A stretch of DNA of 64,000 nt, taken from assembly GCA_020633205.1 (NCBI GenBank), contig JACKEB010000016.1:1-64000 (forward strand). The letters are read 5' to 3'. The stretch comes from Polyangiaceae bacterium. GTDB lineage: Bacteria; Myxococcota_A; Polyangia; Polyangiales; Polyangiaceae. The translations under genes and the position numbers were made by a program. The notes below the pieces were generated by a model. That model was given only the letters and a program-made list of their open reading frames with translations, was not told where the DNA came from and searched no databases. Below, in pieces: positions 55,404-63,394 of the stretch. Every line of letters begins with the position of its first letter. Positions within the stretch are counted from its first letter, which is position 1.

Positions 55404-56510
55404 GTGGCGGACTCACTCAAAGCGACACCTCTCCTCGATCGACATCGTGCTCTAGGCGGACGCCTGGTGCCCTTCGCCGGCTACGAGATGCCCGTGCAGT
55501 ACAGCGGCATCGTGGCTGAGCACCAAGCGGTGCGTGAACGCGCCGGGTTGTTCGACGTGTCCCATATGGGCGAGCTGTTGCTAACGGGCGAAGGCGCCCT
55601 CGAGCAGGCGAATCGTCTCGTCACGAACGACCTCGCGCGCATCGCCGATGGCCAAGCGATGTACACCTGCTGCTGCAACGAGCAGGGCACCATCCTCGAC
55701 GATCTGATCCTGTATCGCCACGCGCCAGAGCGTATCCTCGTGGTTTGCAACGCATCGAACCGCGACAAGATCGTGGGTCATTTCTCGTCTTCGATCACGG
55801 GGGTGAGGTTCGAAGATCAGTCGGATGAGACTGCCCTCATCGCACTGCAAGGTCCCAAGGCGCTGCAAGTCCTCGGCGCTGCAGAGCTCTCCTTCGATGC
55901 TTCAAGCCTCAAGAGCTTCCGCTTTCAAGCGGGCACGCTGGCGGGCAAGGCATGCACCGTGGCGCGCACCGGCTACACCGGCGAGGATGGCGTCGAGATC
56001 TTCTGCAACGTCGCAAATGCAGTCGCGATCTGGGACGCGCTGCTCGAGGCAGGCAAGCCGTTCGAGGTCTTGCCCTGTGGCCTCGGCGCCCGCGACACGC
56101 TGCGCCTCGAGGCGCGCCTCTCGCTCTACGGCAACGACATCGACGAGACGACGAACCCTCTCGAAGCCGGTCTCGCCTGGACGGTGAAGTTCGACAAGGC
56201 CGAGTTCGTTGGCAAGGCCGCACTAGAAGCCATCAAGGCCGCTGGGCTGACGCGCAAGATGGTTGGCTTCGAGTGCACTGGCCGCGGGATCGCGCGCCAC
56301 GGCTATCCCATCCTCTCGAAAGACGGCGAGCGCATCGGCGAAGTGACGAGCGGCGCGCCCTCCCCCACCCTCGGCAAGAACATCGGCATGGGCTACGTCC
56401 CCGCCGCGCTGAGCGAAGTCGGCAGCGAGTTCGTCGTCGACAGCCGCGGCCGCCAGATCTCCGCTGTTGTCGTCAAGACTCCCTTTTACAAGCGCCCGCC
56501 GGCGAGCTAA
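55404..56510 (+). CDS. gcvT: Glycine cleavage system T protein (aminomethyltransferase)
   Basis: GcvT transfers the methylene from lipoyl-bound aminomethyl to tetrahydrofolate and releases ammonia. The 368-residue protein has the family N-terminus (LLDRHRALGGRLVPFAGYEMPVQY), GLFDVSHMGE and FARTGYTGEDGVEIFC-like motif (VARTGYTGEDG), plus the C-terminal GAPSPTLGKNIGMGYV. GTG is the start and no strong Shine-Dalgarno is visible. It is the first gene of gcvT-gcvH-gcvPA. No glycine riboswitch signature was found in the 115-bp upstream gap. Confidence 0.95.
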   Translation: MADSLKATPLLDRHRALGGRLVPFAGYEMPVQYSGIVAEHQAVRERAGLFDVSHMGELLLTGEGALEQANRLVTNDLARIADGQAMYTCCCNEQGTILDDLILYRHAPERILVVCNASNRDKIVGHFSSSITGVRFEDQSDETALIALQGPKALQVLGAAELSFDASSLKSFRFQAGTLAGKACTVARTGYTGEDGVEIFCNVANAVAIWDALLEAGKPFEVLPCGLGARDTLRLEARLSLYGNDIDETTNPLEAGLAWTVKFDKAEFVGKAALEAIKAAGLTRKMVGFECTGRGIARHGYPILSKDGERIGEVTSGAPSPTLGKNIGMGYVPAALSEVGSEFVVDSRGRQISAVVVKTPFYKRPPAS

Positions 56511-56613
56511 CACGCGCTCAGGCCTTGAGCGCCCCTCACTGGCCATCAACCCTGGACCCCGCGCGTAGAGCGCAGCAGCAGCACAGTGCAGCAGCAGAAG
56601 GAGACTCACCACG

Positions 56614-56997
56614 ATGAGTGCGACCGAGGTCAAAGACGATCGTAAGTACACGAAGGACCACGAGTGGCTTTCGGACGACGGCAAGGTTGGCATCACCGCC
56701 TTCGCGGTGGATCAACTCGGGGACATCACGCTGGTCGATCTCACCGTGAAGGTCGGCGACGAAGTGAAGCCGGGCGCTGCCTTCGGCACCATCGAGAGCG
56801 TGAAGACGCTGAGCGACCTGTTCGCCCCGGTGGGTGGCAAAGTGGTCGCGATCAATGGCGACTTGGAAGACAAGCCGGAGCTGATCAACGACGACTGCTG
56901 GGGCGCTGGCTGGATGATTCAGCTCGAAAGCGCAGAGGGTGGCGATTTGATGGATCCCGCCGCATACGGCAAGCACCTCGAAGAATCGGACCACTGA
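56614..56997 (+). CDS. gcvH: Glycine cleavage system H protein
   Basis: This 127-residue lipoyl carrier protein has the swinging-arm lysine in ESVKTLSDLFAP near residue 65 and the usual KYTKDHEWLS start and AFAVDQLGDITLVDL strand. It carries the aminomethyl group between GcvP and GcvT. AAGGAG lies 12 bases before the ATG. The 103-bp gap from gcvT contains a CAG-rich run. It is followed after one base by gcvPA. Confidence 0.96.
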   Translation: MSATEVKDDRKYTKDHEWLSDDGKVGITAFAVDQLGDITLVDLTVKVGDEVKPGAAFGTIESVKTLSDLFAPVGGKVVAINGDLEDKPELINDDCWGAGWMIQLESAEGGDLMDPAAYGKHLEESDH

Positions 56998-56998
56998 T

Positions 56999-58357
56999 AT
57001 GCGTTACCTGCCGCAGACCCCCGAAGAGATCACCGAAATGCTTCAGGTGATCGGCAAGAGTTCCTTGGACGAGCTGTTCGGCACCATCCCTGACAGCGCG
57101 CGCTTCAAGGGTCTGCTGCAGGTGCCACCCGCGCTGGAAGAGCCGGCGCTGATGGCTCATTTGGAAGATCTCGCGCGGAAAAGCACCGGTGCAGAGATGC
57201 TCTCCTTCCTCGGCGCGGGGATGTACCACCATCACATCCCCCCCGCGGTGGATCAGCTGCTCCTCCGCAGCGAGTTCCTCACGGCTTACACGCCTTACCA
57301 GCCCGAGGTCGCTCAGGGCACGCTGCAAGCGATCTGGGAGTTCCAGACCATCGTCAGCGAGCTCTTCGGCCTGCCCCTGGCCAACGCGAGCATGTACGAC
57401 GGCGCGAGCGCGACGGCCGAAGCGGCGCAGATGGCACGCCGCCTGACCGGGCGTGACAAGCTGATCGCCAGCCGCTGCGTGCATCCGGACTACATCGAGG
57501 TGACCCGCACGTACCTCTCCGGTCGCGGCGAGGAAGCCTCCCTCAGCGTTGTTTCCGTGGGTAAAGACGGCGGCTGCGACCTGGCAGCCCTGCGGGAAGC
57601 CATCGACGACACCACGGCTGCTGTCATGGTCGGGTACCCGAGCTTCTACGGCACGCTCAGCGACTTGCGCGAGCTGGCTCAGGTTGCTCACGATAAGGGG
57701 GCGCTGCTCGTCACCACGACGAGCGAGCCGTATGCCCTCGGCGTCGCTGAGTCACCGGGCGCGCTTGGCGCCGACATCGCCGTCGGCGAAGGCCAGGCGC
57801 TGGCGGTGCCGCCGCAGTTCGGTGGCCCTGGCGTGGGCCTCTTCGCCTGCCGCAACGACCGCAAGTTCTTGCAGCAGCTGCCAGGCCGCATCGCCGGCGA
57901 GACCACGGACAGCGACGGCCAGCGTGGCTTCGTGCTGACTCTAGCTACCCGCGAGCAGCATATCCGCAGGGAACGCGCGACGAGCAACATCTGCACCAAC
58001 CAAGGGCTGATCGCCCTTGCGCTGGCGATCCGCACCTCGCTGCTCGGCAAGGTCGGCTTCCAGAAGGTCTCCGAGGCGTGCCTCGCCAAGGCAAGCTACC
58101 TGCGTGGCCGCATCCTCGAGCTGGACGGTTACAGCGCGGTCTACGAAGCCGCCCCCACCTTCAACGAGTTCGCCGTTCGGGTGCGCGGAGGAAACGCCCG
58201 CGCCGTGTGCGAGAAGCTCGAGGCCCAAGGCATCATCGCGGGCTACAACTTGGGCCGCAGCGACGAGAGCCAAGCGGACTGCCTCTTGATCGCGGTCACC
58301 GAGCGCCACACCAAGCAAGACCTGGATCGCTTGGTCAGCGCCCTCGACGCGGCCTGA
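56999..58357 (+). CDS. gcvPA: Glycine dehydrogenase subunit 1 (GcvPA)
   Basis: GcvPA is the N-terminal half of the split P protein. The 452-residue length and MRYLPQTPEEITEMLQVIG start fit the family, as do YTPYQPEVAQGTLQ and NASMYDGASATAEA. The PLP lysine sits in the other half (GcvPB), which is not seen here, so this protein alone should not decarboxylate glycine. The next gene downstream is on the opposite strand and begins 16 bp after the stop, so gcvPB must be elsewhere in the genome. Confidence 0.95.
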   Translation: MRYLPQTPEEITEMLQVIGKSSLDELFGTIPDSARFKGLLQVPPALEEPALMAHLEDLARKSTGAEMLSFLGAGMYHHHIPPAVDQLLLRSEFLTAYTPYQPEVAQGTLQAIWEFQTIVSELFGLPLANASMYDGASATAEAAQMARRLTGRDKLIASRCVHPDYIEVTRTYLSGRGEEASLSVVSVGKDGGCDLAALREAIDDTTAAVMVGYPSFYGTLSDLRELAQVAHDKGALLVTTTSEPYALGVAESPGALGADIAVGEGQALAVPPQFGGPGVGLFACRNDRKFLQQLPGRIAGETTDSDGQRGFVLTLATREQHIRRERATSNICTNQGLIALALAIRTSLLGKVGFQKVSEACLAKASYLRGRILELDGYSAVYEAAPTFNEFAVRVRGGNARAVCEKLEAQGIIAGYNLGRSDESQADCLLIAVTERHTKQDLDRLVSALDAA

Positions 58358-58372
58358 AGCCTGGTCAGACGC

Positions 58373-59515
58373 TCACTGACATTTGCCAGCGCCGATGGCG
58401 CTGGCGCACTCCGTGGCGTCACCCGTCGCCTGCAGCAGGTGTCGGATACGGCACTGGAGCGTGTTTCCGTCCGGCACCGTAACGCTGAAGCCGGAGTCCT
58501 TGTCTGCACCATCCACGCTGGCGCACGCGGCCAAGCAGCCAGCCTGATCGACGAAGGTGGTGCCGAAATCCTCCGCACAAGTCGCTTCCAAGAGCTGGCA
58601 GTAAGCCGGGCAGTTGGTGGTGCCGCAGTGCCCATCTCCGCCAACGCTCGCGTGCGGACAGTGAATGCTAGGTGCCGCGATGGAGTTGTAAGAGTGGTAC
58701 TTGCGGCAACCGAGAGTGTCCTCCGTGGTGTCGGTGGTCGCTCCAGGCGTGAAGCTCGCGCACGCCTTCTTGCACTGGGCTTCGCTGTCGTAGACCGCGT
58801 CGTCCCCAGTGCAAGCGACCGTCACCAGACGGCAGTAGTCATCACAGCTTGGGGTCGCTTCGGCAGGCTCCGTGCACCACTCCCCGGCGATTGGCGCGAG
58901 CTGCGCGTGGCTACAGTGCACGATGGGGTCCACCAGCGCCGACGAGGTGTGCACCAGGCGGCACTGCAGGGTGTCTCCGCCGTGATCGAGCTCGACGTCG
59001 AGGGCGCCACGATCCTTCAAGCCTTCACAGCTCGCGGGGCAGTCGAGCACCAAATCCGCGTCCTCGGGGCAGGCTTTGGCGAACAACAGGCAGTAAGACT
59101 CGCAGTTCGTCCCGCACGCGCCGTTGCCTCCAGGGCCGGCGTTTGGGCAGTGCACCGCGGGCTCACCAGTAGAAGCTGCGAGTCGAGCTTGGCGTACGCG
59201 GCACTCGACGTTGTCTCCGCTGGTGTCCCCACTGTTTCCGGCAGGAAGCGCCGCACAGGTGGCCATGCAAGTATCTACGGAAGCATACTGCGCGAGGGTG
59301 CCTGTGCAGGCGCTCATGATGGCGTCGCAGTACGTCGTGCATAGCTCGCTGCTGGTACCGCCGGTGCCGCCGTTGGGATCAAAGGTGCGATCTTCGATAC
59401 CGGCGATGCTCTGGCAGCCAGCGGAAGCGAAGGCGCCGAGGAGCACCGCGCCCAGCGCCGTACGCAGCACGATACCAGCAACCCGCGCGCCCTTTTTGGC
59501 GTCAGTCGACCTCAC
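58373..59515 (-). CDS. Cys-rich repeat lipoprotein
   Basis: This 380-residue lipoprotein has a signal and lipobox ASAGC (Cys near residue 34). The mature part contains four related Cys-rich units: CTTYCDAIMSACTGTL, CESYCLLFAKACPED, CDDYCRLVTVACTGD and CPAYCQLLEATCAED, each followed by ~70 residues with a C-x(7)-H or C-x(6)-H pair (AVHCPNA, IVHCSHA, SIHCPHA). Cys and His suggest disulfides or metal. GTG at 59515 overlaps the stop of the TPR gene as GTGA, so the two are co-translated. Function unknown; the family looks myxobacterial. Confidence 0.8.
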   Translation of the reverse strand: MRSTDAKKGARVAGIVLRTALGAVLLGAFASAGCQSIAGIEDRTFDPNGGTGGTSSELCTTYCDAIMSACTGTLAQYASVDTCMATCAALPAGNSGDTSGDNVECRVRQARLAASTGEPAVHCPNAGPGGNGACGTNCESYCLLFAKACPEDADLVLDCPASCEGLKDRGALDVELDHGGDTLQCRLVHTSSALVDPIVHCSHAQLAPIAGEWCTEPAEATPSCDDYCRLVTVACTGDDAVYDSEAQCKKACASFTPGATTDTTEDTLGCRKYHSYNSIAAPSIHCPHASVGGDGHCGTTNCPAYCQLLEATCAEDFGTTFVDQAGCLAACASVDGADKDSGFSVTVPDGNTLQCRIRHLLQATGDATECASAIGAGKCQ

Positions 59516-60594
59516 TGGAACGCTCCCATGAAGCCAAAGCCAGTCGTGCCGCCACCAAAAACCGGTGAGACCTGCCAGCGATTGCGCTGCAGCCGCGCCG
59601 CTTGGGGTTTGTCCGGCGCAGTGAAGTAGAGCACCAAGCCGCCGATGAGCGCCGCAGCTCCCACGCCAAACGCGATGTTGGACACCGTGGCCGCGCTCTT
59701 GGCGTCGTCCGTCAGATCCACACCTTGCTGGCTGTCGCACTCGCTTCCGCGCGGACAAAACTTCTCGGCGTCGCTGTTCTTCGAGATGGCCTGCAATCCG
59801 AACACGCTACCCACTGCGATACCCGCAAGCCCGAGACCACCTACGATGATCCCCGCCGTGCGCTGTCCCGACCCGTCGCTGGTGCCTTCGTCCCCGCGCG
59901 GCCCAGGCGCGGGCGCAGGCGTCGGCGTGACCGCGGGTGGCGGCGTTTCTGGCGGCGCCTCGGCCGCTGGCTCCCCCTTGGCCTTGATCAGCGCCGGGAG
60001 CTGAGCCTCCACGGTCTTACCTTCACCCTCGACCCGCACCTTGATCGAGTATTCCTGATAGCCGGGCGCACTGATCACGATGGCGTACTCTCCAGGGTCT
60101 ATCGGCACCGGGACTCCCCACAGCGAGGCATCCACGACCTCTCCACTGCGCTTCACCTGATAGCCGGGGATCGCCCGCGCCTCGGCTCCCACTTGCAGGC
60201 TGAGCCGTGACAGCTTGGGCTCCAATGCTTGAGCTCGGGAGCGCCCCATTTCCGCACGGTCTGTTTGACCTTCAGCCTGCGCCTTGCTGGAGGCTTCGCT
60301 GAACGTGGCCCACGCACTGGCGGTCTTGCCCTCTTTCTCGTAGCACTCCGCGAGGTACAAGAGCGTGCCGATCGCTGGGTCGATGCGATTGCTCTGCTCG
60401 AGCTTGGGGCAAGCTTCGCTGAACTTGCCGTCAATCATCAGCTGTTTTCCTTGGCGAAACAGCGCCTCCGCTGCGGCCCGCTGCTCGCCGCTCTGGGCTG
60501 ATGCTACCCCGGCACTGCACATCATCAGGGGGACCAACGCGCACGCCGCCGCGCGCCTGATCCCTCGCCAGCCCTGGCCGTACCTTCCCAACAT
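59512..60594 (-). CDS. TPR and PEGA-like membrane protein
   Basis: The 360-residue protein has a signal peptide (RRAAACALVPLMMCSAGVASAQ), two or three TPR-like helix pairs (residues ~28-115: AAAEALFRQGKQLMIDGKF, GTLLYLAECYEKEGKTASAW), a beta-strand PEGA-like segment (~125-205: VPVPIDPGEYAIVISAPGYQEY), a Pro/Ala/Glu linker, and two membrane helices (IIVGGLGLAGIAVGSVFGL and IAFGVGAAALIGGLVLYF). It resembles the common myxobacterial TPR/PEGA proteins encoded beside kinases. The ATG at 60594 gives the best signal peptide; a start at 60612 is possible. Its stop overlaps the next gene's GTG. Confidence 0.8.
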   Translation of the reverse strand: MLGRYGQGWRGIRRAAACALVPLMMCSAGVASAQSGEQRAAAEALFRQGKQLMIDGKFSEACPKLEQSNRIDPAIGTLLYLAECYEKEGKTASAWATFSEASSKAQAEGQTDRAEMGRSRAQALEPKLSRLSLQVGAEARAIPGYQVKRSGEVVDASLWGVPVPIDPGEYAIVISAPGYQEYSIKVRVEGEGKTVEAQLPALIKAKGEPAAEAPPETPPPAVTPTPAPAPGPRGDEGTSDGSGQRTAGIIVGGLGLAGIAVGSVFGLQAISKNSDAEKFCPRGSECDSQQGVDLTDDAKSAATVSNIAFGVGAAALIGGLVLYFTAPDKPQAARLQRNRWQVSPVFGGGTTGFGFMGAFQ

Positions 60595-60678
60595 ACGGTC
60601 AGCGTACACCAATCCGTGCCTGCTTTCGCAACGCTCTCCGCGTGAACAGTCAGCTCAACGCTCACGCGCCGCTTGGCG

Positions 60679-60753
60679 CGGCACGTTTGGGCGCGGCTTG
60701 TTTCGGCGCGGCATGTTTGGGCGCGGCATGTTTGGGCGCGGCTTGATTCGACC
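60679..60753. repeat. Five tandem 15-bp repeats between genes
   Basis: Units of 15 bp (core cggcatgtttgggcg) start at 60679, 60694, 60709, 60724 and 60739. The copies differ at one or two bases, and two are identical. They lie between the kinase and TPR/PEGA genes. Their role is unknown; slippage is the simplest origin. Confidence 0.85.
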
Positions 60754-60801
60754 GACGCACGCGCGGCGCCAGCTTGTCTCGGCGCCTGCTTGCGCCGGCT
60801 G

Positions 60802-62355
60802 TTAGTTGCGGCCGCCGAAGTCGGTGATGCCCGCCGGCTTCTGTGGCGGCTTCTGGGATGCGGGCTTAGCAGTTGGTTTGGCGGCGGGTTTGGCAACGGG
60901 TTTGGGCGCCGGCTTCGCCGCCGTGGTCTGTGGCTTGGCAGCCGCCGCGACCTCAGCGCTGGCTGAGGGCGCTGGCTCGCCAGCCGCTCCCTCGGCTTCA
61001 GGCTGCGCCTCCGCTGCCTGTGCAGGCTGCGGTGCGGCAGGCTGCGCCTCGGCGGGCTGCGCCTCGGCGGGCTCCACGGGTGCCGCAGCCATCGCCTCAA
61101 CCGGGGCCTGAGCCGCAGGTTCGGGCGCCGCCGAGCTGGTGCTGGTGCCCACAGCCCAGAGCGCGGCTACACCGACAACCAACGCGGCTCCAGCGCCGCC
61201 AATCCACATCCACGGCCCGCGCTTGGGCGCCTCCGAGCCAGCACCGGTGCGGCCCCAGTTGGCGATTGTGTTTCCCCCTTGGGAAGCGGCATCCACGCCC
61301 TGGCTGCTGGGGCGCGGCGGCACGGGGACGGCGATCACCTCGAGGTTCGGCGAAGAAAGGAGTCCCGAAGACTGACTCGGCCCCGACGCGACGGTGCGCG
61401 CCCCCGTCATCACCGGTGCACTCCCTCCCGGGGAGCTGCGGACCACGGAGTGGCCCAGCACGCGCTGCACCCGCTCCACGGAGACGATGCTGCCAGGAGG
61501 ACCAAAGCCGCCAAGAGCGCTAACCAGCTCGGCCACCGTGGAGTAGCGAGTGTCGATTGACTTCTCCAAGCAGTGGAGGACGGCCTGGTTCAGCTCCTCG
61601 GAGATATCCCCACGGAAGTGCGTTAGGGGTGTCGGCGTGTCGTTCAGCAACGCGGCGCACAGCTGAGGGATCGAGTTGCCCGAAAACGGCGGCTTGCCCG
61701 CGAGCAGCTCGTAAAGGATGACGCCAAGGGACCAGATGTCGGTGCGCTGATCGACATCCTTGGCGGAGTCCATCTGCTCCGGCGACATATAGAGGGGCGA
61801 GCCGATGATCGCGGCGGTGCGCGTCAGCGACATGTCCATGCCGCCCCCAAGCGTCTTACTGATCCCGAAGTCCAGCACCTTGATGATGCGACTGCCGTCT
61901 GCGCGCTGAGTGATGAACAAGTTCGCGGGCTTGAGATCACGGTGCACGATGCCGACGGAGTGGGCCTCTGCGATTGCCTCACAGGCCTGCAACACGAACT
62001 CTACGGCCTCCTCGACGTCCAGCGTGCCGCGACGGGAGAGTTCTTCAGACAGGTCGTGACCTTCCAGGAACTCCATCACCATATACGGCACGCCTACTTC
62101 GAGGGTGCCCACGTCAACCACACGGGCGACGTGTTCGCTCTTGATCTTGACAGCCGCGCGCGCTTCCCGCCGGAAACGCTCAGCGGCATCACCGCGCTCT
62201 GCCAGCTCGGGCAGCAAGAACTTCATGGCGACGCGTTGGTCGAGTTCGGTGTGCCAAGCCGACACAACCACGCCCATTCCGCCTTCACCCAGGACGCGCT
62301 CCACCCGGTATTTACCCGCGAGGATGTCGCCTTCTTTCACCGGAGAGTCAGCCAT
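60802..62355 (-). CDS. Ser/Thr protein kinase, single-pass membrane type
   Basis: This 517-residue kinase has a Hanks-type domain at about 15-280: VLGEGGMGVVVSAW, VAMKFL, HRDLKPANLFI, DFGISKTLGGG and GSPLYMSPEQM. A juxtamembrane linker (~290-380) is Gly/Ser/Pro-rich, with one membrane helix near 381-400 (GGAGAALVVGVAALWAVG). The outer tail is Ala/Pro/Glu/Gln-rich with Lys-Pro-Ala repeats (PKPVAKPAAKPTAKP, shown in part). No PASTA domain is seen. It is flanked by short tandem-repeat arrays on both sides. The TPR/PEGA gene starts 190 bp downstream; many myxobacterial kinase genes sit next to such genes. Confidence 0.93.
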   Translation of the reverse strand: MADSPVKEGDILAGKYRVERVLGEGGMGVVVSAWHTELDQRVAMKFLLPELAERGDAAERFRREARAAVKIKSEHVARVVDVGTLEVGVPYMVMEFLEGHDLSEELSRRGTLDVEEAVEFVLQACEAIAEAHSVGIVHRDLKPANLFITQRADGSRIIKVLDFGISKTLGGGMDMSLTRTAAIIGSPLYMSPEQMDSAKDVDQRTDIWSLGVILYELLAGKPPFSGNSIPQLCAALLNDTPTPLTHFRGDISEELNQAVLHCLEKSIDTRYSTVAELVSALGGFGPPGSIVSVERVQRVLGHSVVRSSPGGSAPVMTGARTVASGPSQSSGLLSSPNLEVIAVPVPPRPSSQGVDAASQGGNTIANWGRTGAGSEAPKRGPWMWIGGAGAALVVGVAALWAVGTSTSSAAPEPAAQAPVEAMAAAPVEPAEAQPAEAQPAAPQPAQAAEAQPEAEGAAGEPAPSASAEVAAAAKPQTTAAKPAPKPVAKPAAKPTAKPASQKPPQKPAGITDFGGRN

Positions 62356-62490
62356 AGATCGTCCTAGACTACACGCAAACGCGTCCGGACGCCCGTGCTT
62401 TGGCCGCCAGCTGCCTGAGATGCAGCTGCTTGAGATGCAGCTGCGGGGTCGGTCTTTCGCGAGGTCTTTCGCGACCCGGGTTGTATGACC

Positions 62491-62588
62491 GAGCTGCGGT
62501 TGGGTTCGAGCTGCGGTTGGGTTCGAGCTGCGGTTGGGTTCGAGCTGCGGTTGGGTTCGAGCTGCGGTTGGGTTCGAGCTGCGGTTGC
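62491..62588. repeat. Six tandem 17-bp repeats upstream of the kinase
   Basis: The unit gagctgcggttgggttc starts at 62491, 62508, 62525, 62542, 62559 and 62576. The first five copies are identical; the sixth breaks after gagctgcggttg. They lie between the kinase start and the end of an outer-membrane protein gene. The region also holds two copies of a short unit gagatgcagctgc (62417-62442) and of ggtctttcgcga (about 62452-62473). Confidence 0.9.
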
Positions 62589-62612
62589 GCCCTCGAGTCG
62601 CGGCCCAGTCAG

Positions 62613-63278
62613 CTAGAACTTTTCGTCAGGGCGATACGCAGGGAATGGATTGCGCCACCATTCTTCGCCGCTCCGCCGGTACACCGTGAGGCGCGCGAAA
62701 TCGATGCCAATGGTGAAGCTGTAGGTCTGGCTCTCCTCGCTACCGAAGCCAGCGTTTGCGCTGGCGGTGATTCCCCACGGAGCGCCAAGGTTGAGGCCGC
62801 CCCAAACACCATTCGAGCCCACCCCCCACCAGCGCACATAGGGTCCAGCGTCGACCGCCAACCCCCAGTCACCATTGACGAATCCGTGGGTGGCCCCGCG
62901 CACCAGCAAACCCAAGTCTGTGCCGCGACCAAAGTGCGTCTGCATGCGGAACAGCCCACCGAAGATCAGGCTGTCCGCTGGCGGTGTACCGATCCCGGTG
63001 TCCAGCTGCAGATCCGGCGAGAACCGCGGCTCGGCGGAACGGTCATCTAGGCGCGACGCCCCGCCTCCCAGATAGAGCCAAGAAGAGACGTCGGCCCGCG
63101 CCGCGCCGCTCACGCCCAGCGCAGCGAGTAGGGTCGCCGCCCCAAGCGCGCCGTTGTGCAGCCGCGCGGCGTACCGGCGGCCCTTGGTGGGCGCGATTCG
63201 CCGATGGGTTCGCGACTGCCCCCACAGCACTTGGGCGGTGGCGCCGACTCGAGATTGGGTGCCTGGCAGCTCGTGCAT
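62613..63278 (-). CDS. Predicted outer-membrane protein
   Basis: This 221-residue protein has a basic N-terminus (about 30 residues) and a signal-like stretch (GALGAATLLAALGVSGAARA) near residues 37-56. The mature part is rich in beta-strands and Gly (WLYLGGGASRL, LIFGGLFRMQTHFG, LGLLVRGATHG, VWGGLNLGAPWGITASANAGFG) and ends SFTIGIDFARLTVYRRSGEEW. A barrel is likely. The ATG at 63278 is the most plausible start, but the leader before the signal is unusually long. The next gene, a lipase, diverges in role and starts upstream on the same strand. Confidence 0.65.
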   Translation of the reverse strand: MHELPGTQSRVGATAQVLWGQSRTHRRIAPTKGRRYAARLHNGALGAATLLAALGVSGAARADVSSWLYLGGGASRLDDRSAEPRFSPDLQLDTGIGTPPADSLIFGGLFRMQTHFGRGTDLGLLVRGATHGFVNGDWGLAVDAGPYVRWWGVGSNGVWGGLNLGAPWGITASANAGFGSEESQTYSFTIGIDFARLTVYRRSGEEWWRNPFPAYRPDEKF

Positions 63279-63394
63279 CGAGCGGCCCGCGTACCACAAA
63301 CTTGGCGGAAACCCTCTGATTTTTGCGCTGAGGCGGGCTGGAAGGTTGCGCGTCAGTGCGCCGCGACCGCGTCAGGAATTGTCAGGAGCGCACA

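Noticed and set aside
60679..60753. Possible CRISPR array
   Set aside because: Units are contiguous with no spacers, far shorter than CRISPR repeats, and there are no cas genes.
62491..62588. GGTTCGA-like T-loop strings suggesting a tRNA
   Set aside because: They belong to 17-bp tandem repeats; no acceptor or anticodon arms can be built around them.
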